The notes under the pieces: model-generated
The model's input: only the letters and a program-made list of their open reading frames with translations
What the model was told of the DNA's origin: nothing
The model's database searches: none
In this document: piece after piece, positions 51,411 through 62,596 of the stretch
How positions within the stretch are numbered: position 1 is the stretch's first letter
Layout: each line of letters starts with the position of its first letter
Assembly: GCA_002104945.1 (NCBI GenBank)
Contig: MCFH01000021.1
Location: 1-64,000, forward strand
Direction: 5' to 3'
Length of the DNA: 64,000 nt
Source of the DNA: Piromyces finnis
Taxonomy: Eukaryota; Neocallimastigomycota; Neocallimastigomycetes; Neocallimastigales; Neocallimastigaceae
Program-made: the position numbers and the translations under genes

Positions 51411-54400
51411 TTAATATTTATGTAATAAATTATTTCTAAAAATAGACATTTTTGTAGCATCCAAATATTTTGTGAAACCATCAGCAATGTTATTTAAGGA
51501 CTTGATATATTCCAATTTAATTTTTTTCTCTTTTACCATTTCTCTTATTTTATGATACTTAATATCAATATGTTTTGATTTTGGATTAATAGTATCATTT
51601 TCAGCATTATAAATTGCTGCCTGGTTGTCAATGTTTATTACAGTACATTTATGAGTTATCCCTAACTCATTAAGTATGTTTGCATACCAAAGTGAATGTT
51701 TTCCGCACTCACATAAGCTGTAATATTCTGACTCAGCTGTAGAGGTAGCAATACAATGTTGAAGTTTCGAAAACCAACTCGTGGGACCACTTCCCATGAA
51801 GAAAACAAATCCGGTGGTTGATCTTCTGGTTACTTTGTCACTACCGTAGTCTGCGTCTACAAAGGTCTTTAAAGAAGCTTCGCCTGAATAGAGCAATCCG
51901 TAATTAATGGTTCCTTTGAGGTATTTAAAAATTTGAATAACATTCTCCCAGTCTTTAAAAGTAGGTTCTTGTGATTTTCTGGCTGCTTTGGTGACTGAAA
52001 ATAAAATGTCTGGTCTAGTAGATATAGCAAGATATAGTAAACTACCAATGGCTGCACGATACTTTGTTGGGTTATATTTTTCTTGTTTATCATCAACTTC
52101 GTTTGCTGGTTTAGGTGTTTTGCAAGGTTTACAGTTTTCTAAGTTGAATTTTCTTAAGATATCTCTAAGGTATCTTTCTTGGTGAAGTAAGTATCCATTG
52201 TTTAATTTTTCAAATTTAATTCCAATAATAAAATCTGCATATCCAATATCGGTAACTTTGTATCTTTTCTTTAGTAATTCTTTAGTTTTATTTATTTCAT
52301 AATTGTTACCTGATATTAGGATATCATCGACATATATTCCTAACAAACATTTTATATTATTGTTATCATCTTTCTTAACGAAAATACAGGGTTCACTTAC
52401 CAGTCTTTTAAATCCAATATTAGTTAAAGTATCAGTTATATTATTATTCCATTCTCGTGCTGCTTGCTTGAGACCATAGAGTGCCTTATTTAGTTTCCAA
52501 TAGCCTTTTCGGTAAGTAGAGTCTCCTTCTGGAGCATACATATAAATACATTCATTTAAGTCAGCATATAAATAAGCTGCCTTTATATCTAATTGATGTA
52601 TATAAAATTTCTTTTCTGCTGAAATAGCTGTAAGAATTCTTAGTGAATCATGTTTTAATGTTGGAGAAAATGTTTCTTTGTAGTCCGTACCGTATTCTTG
52701 AGTGAATCCTCTAGCTACTAAGCGTGCTTTATACTTGGTAATGTTTCCTTTGCTATCCCTTTTAATTTTGAACACCCATTTTGAGGTAATTACATTAGTA
52801 TTTTGTGGAACTTTGTTTATTTTTTCATATACTTTGCGTTCTTTCATATTGTTTAATTCATCATTTATAGCGTCAAGCCATCTTCTTTTATCTTTTCTCT
52901 TAAAGATTTCAAAAAAACTTGTTGGTTCTGTTATTTGGTTATCTGTCGTTGATGATTTATCAACGTTATTTATTTCTTTTCTTATTCTTTTACTAGTTGT
53001 ATACTTTTCATTATTATCCAAAATTTTTCTTTTGTTCCTTGGATAATTTGGATATTGTCTTTGTTCTACATCTAGTGAATGGTTTGGAATATAGCTTAAT
53101 GAGTTATTATTTTTTTGTTTATTTTTATTTAATTCTGATAAACTAATTCCATTGTCCAAGTCTTTAGCCTTATAAGAAATTTTGTTCTTAGATTTTCTTT
53201 CGCTTTCAATTATTTTATTTATCCTTTCTTCTTTGTTTAAGAATTTATTTCTTTTAATTTTAATTTTACTTTCATCTTCACTTTCTTCGTCACTGTCGAT
53301 TACTTTTCTTTTATTTTTCTTTTTATGAATATTATTATTGTTGTTTTTAATTTTATAACTGTTATTGTCTTTCATATTATTAATGAAGTTATTATTTATA
53401 TTATTATTTATATTATTCTTATTATGTGAATTAATAATATTAACGTTGTTATCGTCATTATTATCATTAAATTTATTTATATGATTTATGTTATTAATAT
53501 CATTATCATCATATATTTCATTAATATTTTTATTTGTTTTATTTAAATTATTATCTTCTTTTGTATTATTATTTTTATTTTTTATTTTATTTTTATTTTT
53601 TATTTTATTTTTATTTAAATCATTACTTTCATTTGAATTATTATTTTCATCTGAAATATTGTTTTTATTTGGATTATCGTTTTCATTTGAATTATTGTTT
53701 TTATTTGAATTGTTATTTTCATTTAAATTATTATTTTCATTTAAATTATTATTTGTGTTTAAATCGTTATTTTCTTTTAAAATATTATTTTCATTTAAAT
53801 TGTTATTTTCATTTAAATTGTTATTTATATTTAAATTGTTATTTATATTTAAATTGTTATTTTCATTTATGTTATAATTTTTAATGTTTTCTTTATTATT
53901 ATTGTTATAAATAATATTATCCTTATTATTATTACTATTAATGCCGATATAGTTATTGTTGGCATTATATTTTATTTTATTAAAATTATTTGGAAAATCA
54001 TTGTTATTAATGTTTGATGATATGCCAATTTCTATGTCCTGTTGAAGACTTTCGTTATCGTCCCCCTCCATTTCATTGATTAATGAATCATAATCGATGA
54101 AATTGACATTTTTGACGTTATCATCAAAATTAAAATTACCTGGTTGGTCTTCTAAAAATTCAACTACTCTTTTGATGACAATTTTAAAAGAATTTAAGTC
54201 AAAAATTCTGAATCCGGTAGAAGTGTCATCATAACCAATAAATATGCCAGGTAGCGAAGTGCTTTCAAATTTGTGTTTTTCAGTGTTACGTTTAAGATGT
54301 AACACTTTACATCCAAAAACACGAAATTTACTGTAGTCTACTGGGATATTATATAACATTTCATAGGGTACCTTCAAGTCATTTCCATTGTGAGGTAACC

Positions 54401-56537
54401 TGTTATGTATATAATTGGCAGTTCTGACTGCGTCTTCCCAGAATCTTCTACATAATTTAGCATCTTGCATCATAGTGGTAGCTGCATGGATTAGTACTCC
54501 ATTAAACCTTTCAGCGCGTCCATTTTGTTGTGGATTATATGGTACAGTGAATTGTTGTGTAATACCATGAGTATCACAAAAATTTTTAAAATTTAAAGAC
54601 TTATATTCTGTACCATTATCACTTCTTAAATATGTAATATTCTTTTTAAATTCATTGGTAACTTTATTATACCATATTTTAAACGCGTTAAACGCGTCAC
54701 TTTTATTTTTTATAAAAATTACCCATCCATATCTTGAATAATCATCTAAAAAGGTAATAAAATAATGATTACCGTATATAGATGACGCGTTAATGGGTCC
54801 AACTATATCAGTATGTACTAATTGAAGTACTTCTGTACTTTTATTAGTAGAACTATGATATGGTTGATTTTTTAATTTTGATAATGAACATGTTTCACAA
54901 ATATCTTTAATGTTTATATTTAATAATTTATTTTCAATACTTTTGGCATGAAAATGACCTAATCTTCTATGCCAAAGATGTAATTTTTCATCATTATTTA
55001 ACTTCCTAATTGAATAACAATACATTGGATTTTGTATTTGGTAGTTAAATAATTTTGTCTTTGATATATAAACATTAAATATGTTATGTTCATCTTCTCT
55101 TGATACATATATATTATTTTTATTTTTATCTTGGATAAATGCTGTGGCAGCATTATTTATATATTTAAAATTTACATTAAGACCTTCTTTAACAAAATTT
55201 GAAATAGATATTAAATTCCTTTTAATATCTGGAACATATAAAACATTTTTTAAAATTATTTGTTCTTTATTAAAGTAGCCTTTTATGTTGCCTATATGTG
55301 TAGAATAACCAACTTCACCATCCGCATAGTAAATTGGTTCTTTATGTCTTTTAATTTTATATAATAATTTAATATCGTTTGTAAGGTGAACTGATGCTCC
55401 TGAATCTAGCATCCACATACTAAAGTTCCCTTTTGATTTTATAACCTTTTTATATTTTTTATTTGAAAAATTTACTTTTACAACACTGTTTGATTCTTTT
55501 TCATATGTAGAATCATAATCCACGTTGAATAAATTTGGTGTTATATCCTTGTAGTTACTTCTTTGTTTTGTAACTACATCTGCATATTTCTTTTTATATT
55601 TTTTATTTTGTTTATTTTTATAATTTTTATTGTTTGAATTATATTCTTTTGCTAATTTTTCTTTAAATATGCAGTTTCTTTCAATGTGGCCTCTTTTATT
55701 ACAAAAATGACATATTATATCATTTTTATTTTTATTATTTTTATTTTTATAATTTGAAAATTTATTATTTTTATGATTATAATTATCATAATTTCCATAG
55801 CCACTTTCACTACTAAAAACTTGATTAAATCCAAGCCTATTACTTCGTTCCCTTTCTTCTGACCTTTGAACAGACTGAACTCTATTTGATACATATTCTC
55901 TACATAAAGTCCAGTTACCTTCATAATCGAATATATTTATCCATTGGTATTGTTTTGGCATAGCTCTGTATAAAACGGCGGCCTTTTCTTCTTCATCTAT
56001 ATGGACTCCCATGGATTCTAATGTTTCAAATTTTAAATTTAGTTTATTTACAAAACTGGCTATACTATCTTGTGGGTTGTATTTCATTCTATTCACTTCT
56101 TTAATAAGGTCAGTTTTCTTACTGGATTGGTTTCCTATATATATACTTTCTAAAGTTTTCCATATTTGGTAACCAGTAAGTGTTCTACTTTGAACATCTT
56201 CAACTGATTTTGGTGCCAATGTACTTCTAATAAACATTCTTACTTTATTATCAATAGCAAGAGTTTCATCTGTTACATTTTTATTATAGTACATGTTAGG
56301 CTCATGTGGGACTTCTTTATAATTTTCTTTTTCACTCTCTGATATATTCTTTATATATATCTTTGGAGTTTTATTTTCATCAATATATTCTTCCAAACCG
56401 CAGCATCTTAAAATATCTCTGACTTTGATCTGCCAAGCTTGAAAATTTTCTTTATTAAGTTCTATTTGGAATTTTCCTATAAAACTAGAAGGGTCCATAT
56501 TTGAACTTAGTAGATTTTTATTTTTATTATTAGACAT
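51411..56537 (-). CDS. Copia Gag-Pol polyprotein
   Basis: This is 1708 aa in one frame, longer than the usual 1300-1500. Order: Copia-type Gag (about 15-240; LNKENFQAWQIKVRDIL); CCHC knuckle CHFCNKRGHIERNC (275-288); protease with MLDSGASVHLT near 377; GAG-pre-integrase (LHLWHRRLGHFHAKS); integrase with HTDIVGP near 575, RSDNGTEYKS near 640 and NPQQNGRAERFN; a very Asn-rich low-complexity linker (about 850-1060) with NNNLNE-type six-residue repeats; RT with IYVDDILIS near 1402; RNase H with DADYGSD near 1560 and STAESEYY near 1600. Copia order (integrase before RT) is clear. All catalytic residues are present, so it may be active. The linker is probably a replication-slippage expansion. Confidence 0.95.
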   Translation of the reverse strand: MSNNKNKNLLSSNMDPSSFIGKFQIELNKENFQAWQIKVRDILRCCGLEEYIDENKTPKIYIKNISESEKENYKEVPHEPNMYYNKNVTDETLAIDNKVRMFIRSTLAPKSVEDVQSRTLTGYQIWKTLESIYIGNQSSKKTDLIKEVNRMKYNPQDSIASFVNKLNLKFETLESMGVHIDEEEKAAVLYRAMPKQYQWINIFDYEGNWTLCREYVSNRVQSVQRSEERERSNRLGFNQVFSSESGYGNYDNYNHKNNKFSNYKNKNNKNKNDIICHFCNKRGHIERNCIFKEKLAKEYNSNNKNYKNKQNKKYKKKYADVVTKQRSNYKDITPNLFNVDYDSTYEKESNSVVKVNFSNKKYKKVIKSKGNFSMWMLDSGASVHLTNDIKLLYKIKRHKEPIYYADGEVGYSTHIGNIKGYFNKEQIILKNVLYVPDIKRNLISISNFVKEGLNVNFKYINNAATAFIQDKNKNNIYVSREDEHNIFNVYISKTKLFNYQIQNPMYCYSIRKLNNDEKLHLWHRRLGHFHAKSIENKLLNINIKDICETCSLSKLKNQPYHSSTNKSTEVLQLVHTDIVGPINASSIYGNHYFITFLDDYSRYGWVIFIKNKSDAFNAFKIWYNKVTNEFKKNITYLRSDNGTEYKSLNFKNFCDTHGITQQFTVPYNPQQNGRAERFNGVLIHAATTMMQDAKLCRRFWEDAVRTANYIHNRLPHNGNDLKVPYEMLYNIPVDYSKFRVFGCKVLHLKRNTEKHKFESTSLPGIFIGYDDTSTGFRIFDLNSFKIVIKRVVEFLEDQPGNFNFDDNVKNVNFIDYDSLINEMEGDDNESLQQDIEIGISSNINNNDFPNNFNKIKYNANNNYIGINSNNNKDNIIYNNNNKENIKNYNINENNNLNINNNLNINNNLNENNNLNENNILKENNDLNTNNNLNENNNLNENNNSNKNNNSNENDNPNKNNISDENNNSNESNDLNKNKIKNKNKIKNKNNNTKEDNNLNKTNKNINEIYDDNDINNINHINKFNDNNDDNNVNIINSHNKNNINNNINNNFINNMKDNNSYKIKNNNNNIHKKKNKRKVIDSDEESEDESKIKIKRNKFLNKEERINKIIESERKSKNKISYKAKDLDNGISLSELNKNKQKNNNSLSYIPNHSLDVEQRQYPNYPRNKRKILDNNEKYTTSKRIRKEINNVDKSSTTDNQITEPTSFFEIFKRKDKRRWLDAINDELNNMKERKVYEKINKVPQNTNVITSKWVFKIKRDSKGNITKYKARLVARGFTQEYGTDYKETFSPTLKHDSLRILTAISAEKKFYIHQLDIKAAYLYADLNECIYMYAPEGDSTYRKGYWKLNKALYGLKQAAREWNNNITDTLTNIGFKRLVSEPCIFVKKDDNNNIKCLLGIYVDDILISGNNYEINKTKELLKKRYKVTDIGYADFIIGIKFEKLNNGYLLHQERYLRDILRKFNLENCKPCKTPKPANEVDDKQEKYNPTKYRAAIGSLLYLAISTRPDILFSVTKAARKSQEPTFKDWENVIQIFKYLKGTINYGLLYSGEASLKTFVDADYGSDKVTRRSTTGFVFFMGSGPTSWFSKLQHCIATSTAESEYYSLCECGKHSLWYANILNELGITHKCTVINIDNQAAIYNAENDTINPKSKHIDIKYHKIREMVKEKKIKLEYIKSLNNIADGFTKYLDATKMSIFRNNLLHKY
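53480..53990 (-). repeat. 18-bp coding tandem repeat (Asn-rich linker)
   Basis: On the + strand, a unit like TTATTTTCATTTAAATTG repeats many times with small changes. On the coding strand it encodes NNNLNE and variants (NENN, NKNN, NINN). It lies between the integrase and RT domains of the Copia polyprotein. Confidence 0.8.
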
Positions 56538-56570
56538 TTTCTTGAGACAATTGAGACTCTTAATCTTTTA

Positions 56571-56921
56571 TGATTAAATATTATTATTATAATATTTTAT
56601 ATAACACCAACACTTTATAAATAAATATTTGTATAATATGTATATATATTATTTTATATTTATTTATTATTATTTATTTATTAATATTTGTTATTAATAT
56701 TTATTATTATTTAATACAAGTTATTTAATAATGTCTTTTCTTATATTATGAAAAGAACTACATTTTAATAATAGTAAAAAATATATATTTATATAATATT
56801 AAATAAAATTATACTTTTCATATAATTAATTTAATTAATACATAAAAATTTAAATAATATATAATTATATAATTAATTAATAGTAAATAAAATATAAAAT
56901 TATTTCATTATAATTTTAACA
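56571..56921 (-). repeat. Copia 5' LTR
   Basis: This 351-bp copy matches 51000-51350. The gag start at 56537 lies 33 bp inside it in sense, so the leader is very short. The following bases (TAAAAGATTAAGAG in sense) do not show a standard TGG primer site. Confidence 0.87.
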
Positions 56922-57283
56922 AAAACTGTAATTAGCTTTAACAAATTTTTATTATCTATATTATAATATATATTTAAATATTAAACATTATATAAAAATT
57001 AAAATTCTATAAAATATTAATTACATAAGAAAATATTTTATATATTGTAATAATAAATAAAAAAAAATAATAATAAGTAAATAACATTAAAAAGGTAATA
57101 ACAAAATTGTTACTTATTATTTTTAATAAATTGCATTCATATATAAATGTACATAGAATTTTTCAAAAAAATATACATATATATATAAATAAATAAATAT
57201 TATATGAGAAGAAGAATAATTAATAAATTGTTATTATTCTCATTTTTAAATTATAATAGTTCTTTTTCTAATTCTAAATTCTA
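56922..57283. other. Intergenic region, nothing recognised
   Basis: This is 362 bp of A+T sequence between the Copia LTR and the stop codon of the CotH gene. It should hold the 3' UTR and polyadenylation site of that gene. No specific signal stands out. Confidence 0.5.
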
Positions 57284-58840
57284 TTAATTATATGTTTCAA
57301 AAACGTCAATAAAGTTATTTAATGTTTCATTAAATGAGGAATAAAATTTACTATTAGTTTCAACTAAAATTTCCTTAATTTCCTTTAATTTATTTTCAAT
57401 AGCCATTTGAGCTTGGTAAAGACGTGCTTCTAATAAAATTTTGGATTTATTTAATTTATAAATATTACAAACAGCATTAAATTTCTTTTGAATGAAGTCT
57501 TTAAGACCTGGAATATTGTCTACCATATCATAATTAGTATTGCTATGAAATATTTCCATGGTGTGATTTGATGGATTTCCTACGAGATTAATTCGACCAG
57601 GATAAATACCATCTTTATTGATTTCAGTTTCATTTCTGACATATGGTTCTATAAGATTAGAAAGGTAATCAATACGTTTAAAAAGCTCATCAGGATTAAA
57701 TCCAGTAATTAGCATTTTTTCCAAAATACTAATAAATCTTTTCTTATTTTTATGATAAAGAATATCAATTATTGGAATTTTTCTTTCATCAGTGTACCAA
57801 TGATCAAAATCTAATTTTACATATTTATCAAATTCAACAACTGCTGTATAATTAAGAGAAATATAGCCACCTAAAACTGTTTTTAAGTTAACACCAAAGT
57901 TAGAATCATAATCATGATCAATAATCTCCCATATACCATTTGGACTTTGATAAAGATGGTAATTATGACCTATAATTAAATAATTGTCAAAAGATGAAAA
58001 AAGGTATTCAGCAATTATTGTACGAGTAAAGTTTTCAATATTAAAAATATCACTTAATTCTTCAATAGTTGTAACATTTTGTAAATCATTTGCCATATTA
58101 TAAAGTGGTTCAGTATAATTAAGATATTCATCTTTTTCATTAAAGCATTTTTTAATATTTATAGGATCTAAATTTGAGTTAAAACTTTGACAATGATAAA
58201 GTGTTCTAACATCATCATCATCATTACCATTTTGATTTTGATTATCAAAATTTTGTTTAATCCATGAAGGTTTAATACTATCCATAAGGAAATAAAGACC
58301 ATAATAATTATTATTAATATAAAGTTCAGTATAAGTTTCTTGAACTGAATGAATATTCCAACGGTTCATAAGATCAGCAGAAATTTTAGAACGAATATGA
58401 GTATAATCAGAAGCATCTGGTCTAAGACGAAGGTCTTTTCTATTATAAAATAGTTTATCTTTTTTTAATTTTAAATTAAAACCAATTCTATCTTGAACTC
58501 TTCCATAACGGCCCCCAGTTTTAAAATTAATTTTTTCATATTTTTCTTCAGATCCATCAATAATTGTAGTCATATTAACTTTTTCTTCAAAATTCTCAAG
58601 CTTATCATAATCCATATTGTATTTATAATATAAATCATATGAAGAAACTTGAGCAATTTCAATTAATTTTTTATAATTTTTTTCTGTCATATCAATTTTT
58701 ATGGTAATAACCTTTCCTTCTAATGGGTTAAAAGTTCTGTTAGAATTTTTAACATAATCCTTTGCATTCAAAAAATCACAGTTGGCTTTTACCCAACTTA
58801 AAAGACAATAAAATATACATATAAGTGTTAAATATGACAT
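57284..58840 (-). CDS. Secreted CotH-family (spore coat H / kinase-like) protein
   Basis: This is 518 aa in a single exon. An N-terminal signal peptide (MSYLTLICIFYCLLSWVKA) indicates secretion. CotH motifs follow: GGRYGRVQDRIGFNLKLK (109-126); RKDLRLRPDASDYTHIRSK (134-152); YTELYINNNYYGLYFLMD (170-187), where family members hold nucleotide-binding residues; and WEIIDHDYDSNFG (304-316), which carries the metal-binding Asp pattern. A helical C-terminus (about 470-515) looks like a short coiled coil. There is no dockerin, carbohydrate-binding module or GPI signal. The family includes bacterial spore coat kinases and cell-surface proteins of early-diverging fungi; gut fungi have many copies. The substrate cannot be told from sequence. 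Confidence 0.88.
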   Translation of the reverse strand: MSYLTLICIFYCLLSWVKANCDFLNAKDYVKNSNRTFNPLEGKVITIKIDMTEKNYKKLIEIAQVSSYDLYYKYNMDYDKLENFEEKVNMTTIIDGSEEKYEKINFKTGGRYGRVQDRIGFNLKLKKDKLFYNRKDLRLRPDASDYTHIRSKISADLMNRWNIHSVQETYTELYINNNYYGLYFLMDSIKPSWIKQNFDNQNQNGNDDDDVRTLYHCQSFNSNLDPINIKKCFNEKDEYLNYTEPLYNMANDLQNVTTIEELSDIFNIENFTRTIIAEYLFSSFDNYLIIGHNYHLYQSPNGIWEIIDHDYDSNFGVNLKTVLGGYISLNYTAVVEFDKYVKLDFDHWYTDERKIPIIDILYHKNKKRFISILEKMLITGFNPDELFKRIDYLSNLIEPYVRNETEINKDGIYPGRINLVGNPSNHTMEIFHSNTNYDMVDNIPGLKDFIQKKFNAVCNIYKLNKSKILLEARLYQAQMAIENKLKEIKEILVETNSKFYSSFNETLNNFIDVFETYN

Positions 58841-58992
58841 TTATTAAATTAATATATTAAATAACTCTTCAACAGTATGATAGTAGTATATATTTATTCT
58901 TTAAAAAAAATTTTTTATTTAATAAACTTTGGTTAAAAAAACTTAAATAATAAAAAAAATTTCAAAGTCTTAATAATAAAAGCTATTGATTA

Positions 58993-59060
<68 letters not shown>
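58993..59060. repeat. (TTA)n microsatellite
   Basis: About 22 perfect TTA repeats lie just upstream of the CotH gene in its promoter region. The length may vary between strains. Confidence 0.9.
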
Positions 59061-59061
<1 letters not shown>

Positions 59062-61503
59062 CTAAATTATATATAATAATTATAACAATATTTAAAGAAA
59101 ATGAAAATAATATACATTAATATTACTATTAATAAAAAAAAAAGTTTTTTTATTTGAAGACTTTAATTCCTTATATATAATTTTTTTCTTTAAATACTTT
59201 ATTTTTTTTATTTTTTTTAATAAAAATTAAAATGATTTTATTGGAACAAAAATAACTATTTTTAAAGGATAATAATACTATCAATAAAATAAATGTATCA
59301 CAATTATTAATAATTTAATGATAATGAATATTATAATTAGTTTAATATTAATAATAAATATTATTTTTATAATAATATTCATATTAATAATTATTACTAT
59401 TTATTACTATTATTTACAAATTATTATTATTATTATTTTTTTTTTGTATATTTATATTAATAATAAAATGCTTTGTTTTGTATTTTTTTGTATTTTAGAT
59501 AATTTGTATTAAATATTATAAATACAAATTATATAAATTTAGGTTTAATATATTTCTTTAATTAAAATATTTTATAATCAAATCTGATTTTCTTTGATAA
59601 AAAAGTTTTTAAAAAGAAGCTTAAAAATTTTTTATATAAAAATAGGAATTAAATCCATAATTTATTTACTATTTATAAAAGCAAAATACAAAAAATTAAT
59701 TTCTTTTTATTTATTTTGCTAGTTAAAAAAAAGGATTTTATTATACAGCAACAAGTAAGAATATATATCTAACATTAATCACAAAGAAAGCTTTTTTTTA
59801 CATATATAAACTTTTACAATTAAAATTATCTTTTTCGATGTTCAAAATTTCAAAAAGTAAAAATCGAATATAAAAATTATTTTTATTTATTAATTTTTAA
59901 TATTTTCCGCATTTTATTGGATGATTACTTTTGCTCCAAAAAAAATAAACCTAAAAATATTTATTCATAATGATATATCATAATAATCTTAAATGTATTC
60001 AACGCCTTTACATTCAATTCAATATATTACATATATTAATAATAAATAAATATTTGTAGAAATATTGAATTAAAATTTCAAATAAAATTATATTTACCAT
60101 TTATAGAAAGTTGCAAATGGCATTTCTCACTTTTTTCATATATTGATGACTAAATTTTTATATTTCTGTAGATAATTTAAAAGCCTTTATCATTCTAATA
60201 TGTAACTGCAATTATTTAATATATTATAATTATTGAAATGTCATTATTGTTAAATTTATTTATAATATACTAATAATATAAATTTGGATATTTATTAATG
60301 TTGCACATAGTTATACAGGAATTGGACTTTATATTATAATATATAATAATTATATTGATCTATTAATTTTAATAATATATAATAATATAAATACATATAT
60401 CATGTATTATTTTAATAAATTTTAATTTAAAAATTACCTAAAATAGAATTAATTAAATTATTATAAATTTTATTTATTATGTATATATTTTTTTTCAATT
60501 CATAAAAAGAAAAGATTTCTTTATATTTAATATATTTAAATTAAAAAAAAATAAATACTACATAATCTAATACATAAATTAATCAAATGTATGCAATAAT
60601 AAAAATGTATCAAACTACAAATTAAAAAAAAAATTAAATTTCTCATTAATATAAATAATACAGATTATATTTTAAACATATATAAATCTGAAATTGAATC
60701 TTGCTTTAACATATTTTTTATTTATCGTTTGTATACATTTTGATAAAAATTTTACTATAAAAATTTATTTTTGTCTTTTAATTATTAATATAAGTGTTAT
60801 TATAAATACTACTAACATATTAAAATAATTTTAATTATGAAAGTAATGCCTTATAAATATTATAAACTATATTAAAAAGTTTAGCCATTTTAACTATAAT
60901 TATATAAATATGTAAATTTCTCATAATATTCTATTTATATACCAATACCAATATAAAAAAAAAATAAGCTTTTATTCAATAAAAATCTGTTGTGAAAATA
61001 ATAAATTGTAGGTTTTCATTTAATTAAAAATTAGAAGAAATTTTACTTAAATCTTGTTTCTGTTTGTAACTATATAGCAATTAAAGACAATAGCATAATG
61101 TTATTATAATAAAATTCCATTGCTCAATACACATAAGTAATAAATAATAATTATTTATAATTAAGTTTTAGTTATAACTATAATTTTCAAAATTTATTTG
61201 AATTAAACCTTTTTTTTTATTGATTACTCTAATAATAAAAAATTAATGTTATTAATTTGATTTTTCATTATTTTTAAATAATATATCCTAACCAAACAAT
61301 ATCAATAATAAATTAATTTTATATATTTAACAATCAAAGGGTTAAATTTTCAAAAAATTTTATTATTATTTTTATTATTAGGTTGTTCATTTAGGTTTTT
61401 ATAATCAACTTTGTAAATATAATTTATGATAAAGAACTAATATTGTTACATTCTATTCAAGCCTAATAAATTGTAGTCTTTTCGTAATCGTGTTATAATA
61501 GCC

Positions 61504-61572
61504 GAAATATTTCATAAGAAAAAAGCCACCACGTAGGGTGGTAAACTGTTCTTTTTTCTCATTTCATATTTC
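61504..61572. ncRNA. Stable hairpin of unknown function
   Basis: The inner stem CCACC, loop ACGTAG, GGTGG (526-541 of the 61-kb block) sits inside a long imperfect outer stem in which GAAAAAAG pairs with CTTTTTTC and GAAATAT pairs with ATATTTC. It stands out in DNA that is otherwise almost pure A+T. I see no A or B box nearby and no match to a known RNA, so it could equally be a bidirectional terminator or a small foldback element. Confidence 0.3.
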
Positions 61573-62409
61573 TTAATGGTATATAATTTTTAAAATTTCA
61601 CACCCCAAGCCCTAAAAAGTTAAAAAGATCGAAATTCAAACTACATGTATTTATACATTTACATTATGGCTTAAACATCTAATCAAATATAATACATACA
61701 GATCCGTTTCAATACATTTCAATACATGTGTCATAACGTTTCACATATTAACAATTATTATTATATTTTTTAGTAATGATGTTTATATTTAAATCAATAA
61801 ACTTTTCCTTCAATATTTAACCAAAAATAAAAATAAAAATATATTATTAAATATTTAAATTTTTATAATATTAATAAAGGCGAAAAAACTATGTTAATAA
61901 TGTATAATAGTAAATTATATGAATAAAATTTTAAAGGATAAAATTACTTTAAATTATTTAAAAAATATCTTTTATTTTTTATTTATTTATTTTTTTGTAG
62001 TTACTTTTTTAAAATAAAATAAAATGAAAAAAAAAAAACTTTTTTGTTTAAATTAAATTTTATAAGGCTTATATTATTTTACATTTTTGAATAAAATTTA
62101 TTGACCTTTTTTTTTTTTTGTTAATTAATGTGTTATATGCATATGTAGATATGAATTAAGATTAAATACTTTTTTTTTTTTTTTTAATCTTTCTATTATA
62201 TAAATTATTATTAAATAAATAGCTATTAGAAATAATAAATTAAAATATATATTATAAATTTTTAAAAGAATAAAATAATAATTCTTTTAATTTAAATGAT
62301 AATTAAAATAGTGGATTATTTAATGGTGAATTAAATTATATAAAAAGAAATGAATATTGAAAAAAAAAGTAATCACTAGTATTAGATATTTTCCTTTAAT
62401 TCTTTCGTC

Positions 62410-62440
<31 letters not shown>

Positions 62441-62596
62441 ACATTATATGAATTATTTTAATTTTTTTCCTTGTTTTAAACTAATTTATACAATATCAAT
62501 ACGATATGTGAATTTCTTTTTGTAATTAATGATTTTTAATGTAATAATTAAATGAAAATGTAATTTTAATGCTATTTTTTTTTTTTAAATATTTCA

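Larger units (their letters stand above)
50995..56921 (-). mobile_element. Full-length Ty1/Copia LTR retrotransposon
   Basis: It is about 5.93 kb. LTRs of 351 bp (51000-51350 and 56571-56921) have TG..CA-type ends. Five extra shared bases (TTTTA) would extend them to 356 bp. With the extended boundary the flanks are AAAAC on both sides (50990-50994 and 56922-56926); with the TG..CA boundary no duplication is seen. In sense the polypurine tract CTTTTGGGAGAA precedes the 3' LTR (51351-51362). The single gag-pol frame is intact. Confidence 0.93.
58841..62596. other. 3.75-kb intergenic region, mostly low-complexity AT
   Basis: I find no gene. A long (TTA)n microsatellite lies at about 58993-59060. 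Several poly-A and poly-T runs are present, for example 62107-62119, 62170-62185 and 62410-62434. The 64-codon frame at 59318-59512 is all Ile/Phe/Tyr and is a product of composition. The only GC-rich structure is the hairpin at 61504-61572. Upstream of 58860 lies the presumed CotH promoter. Confidence 0.7.

Noticed and set aside
53488-53884. Overlapping + strand frames of Leu/Phe/Tyr repeats
   Set aside because: They are antisense shadows of the Asn-rich linker repeat in the Copia polyprotein.
59318-59512. 64-codon Ile-rich open frame in the intergenic region
   Set aside because: It is low-complexity sequence with no domain, and the length is expected by chance at this base composition.
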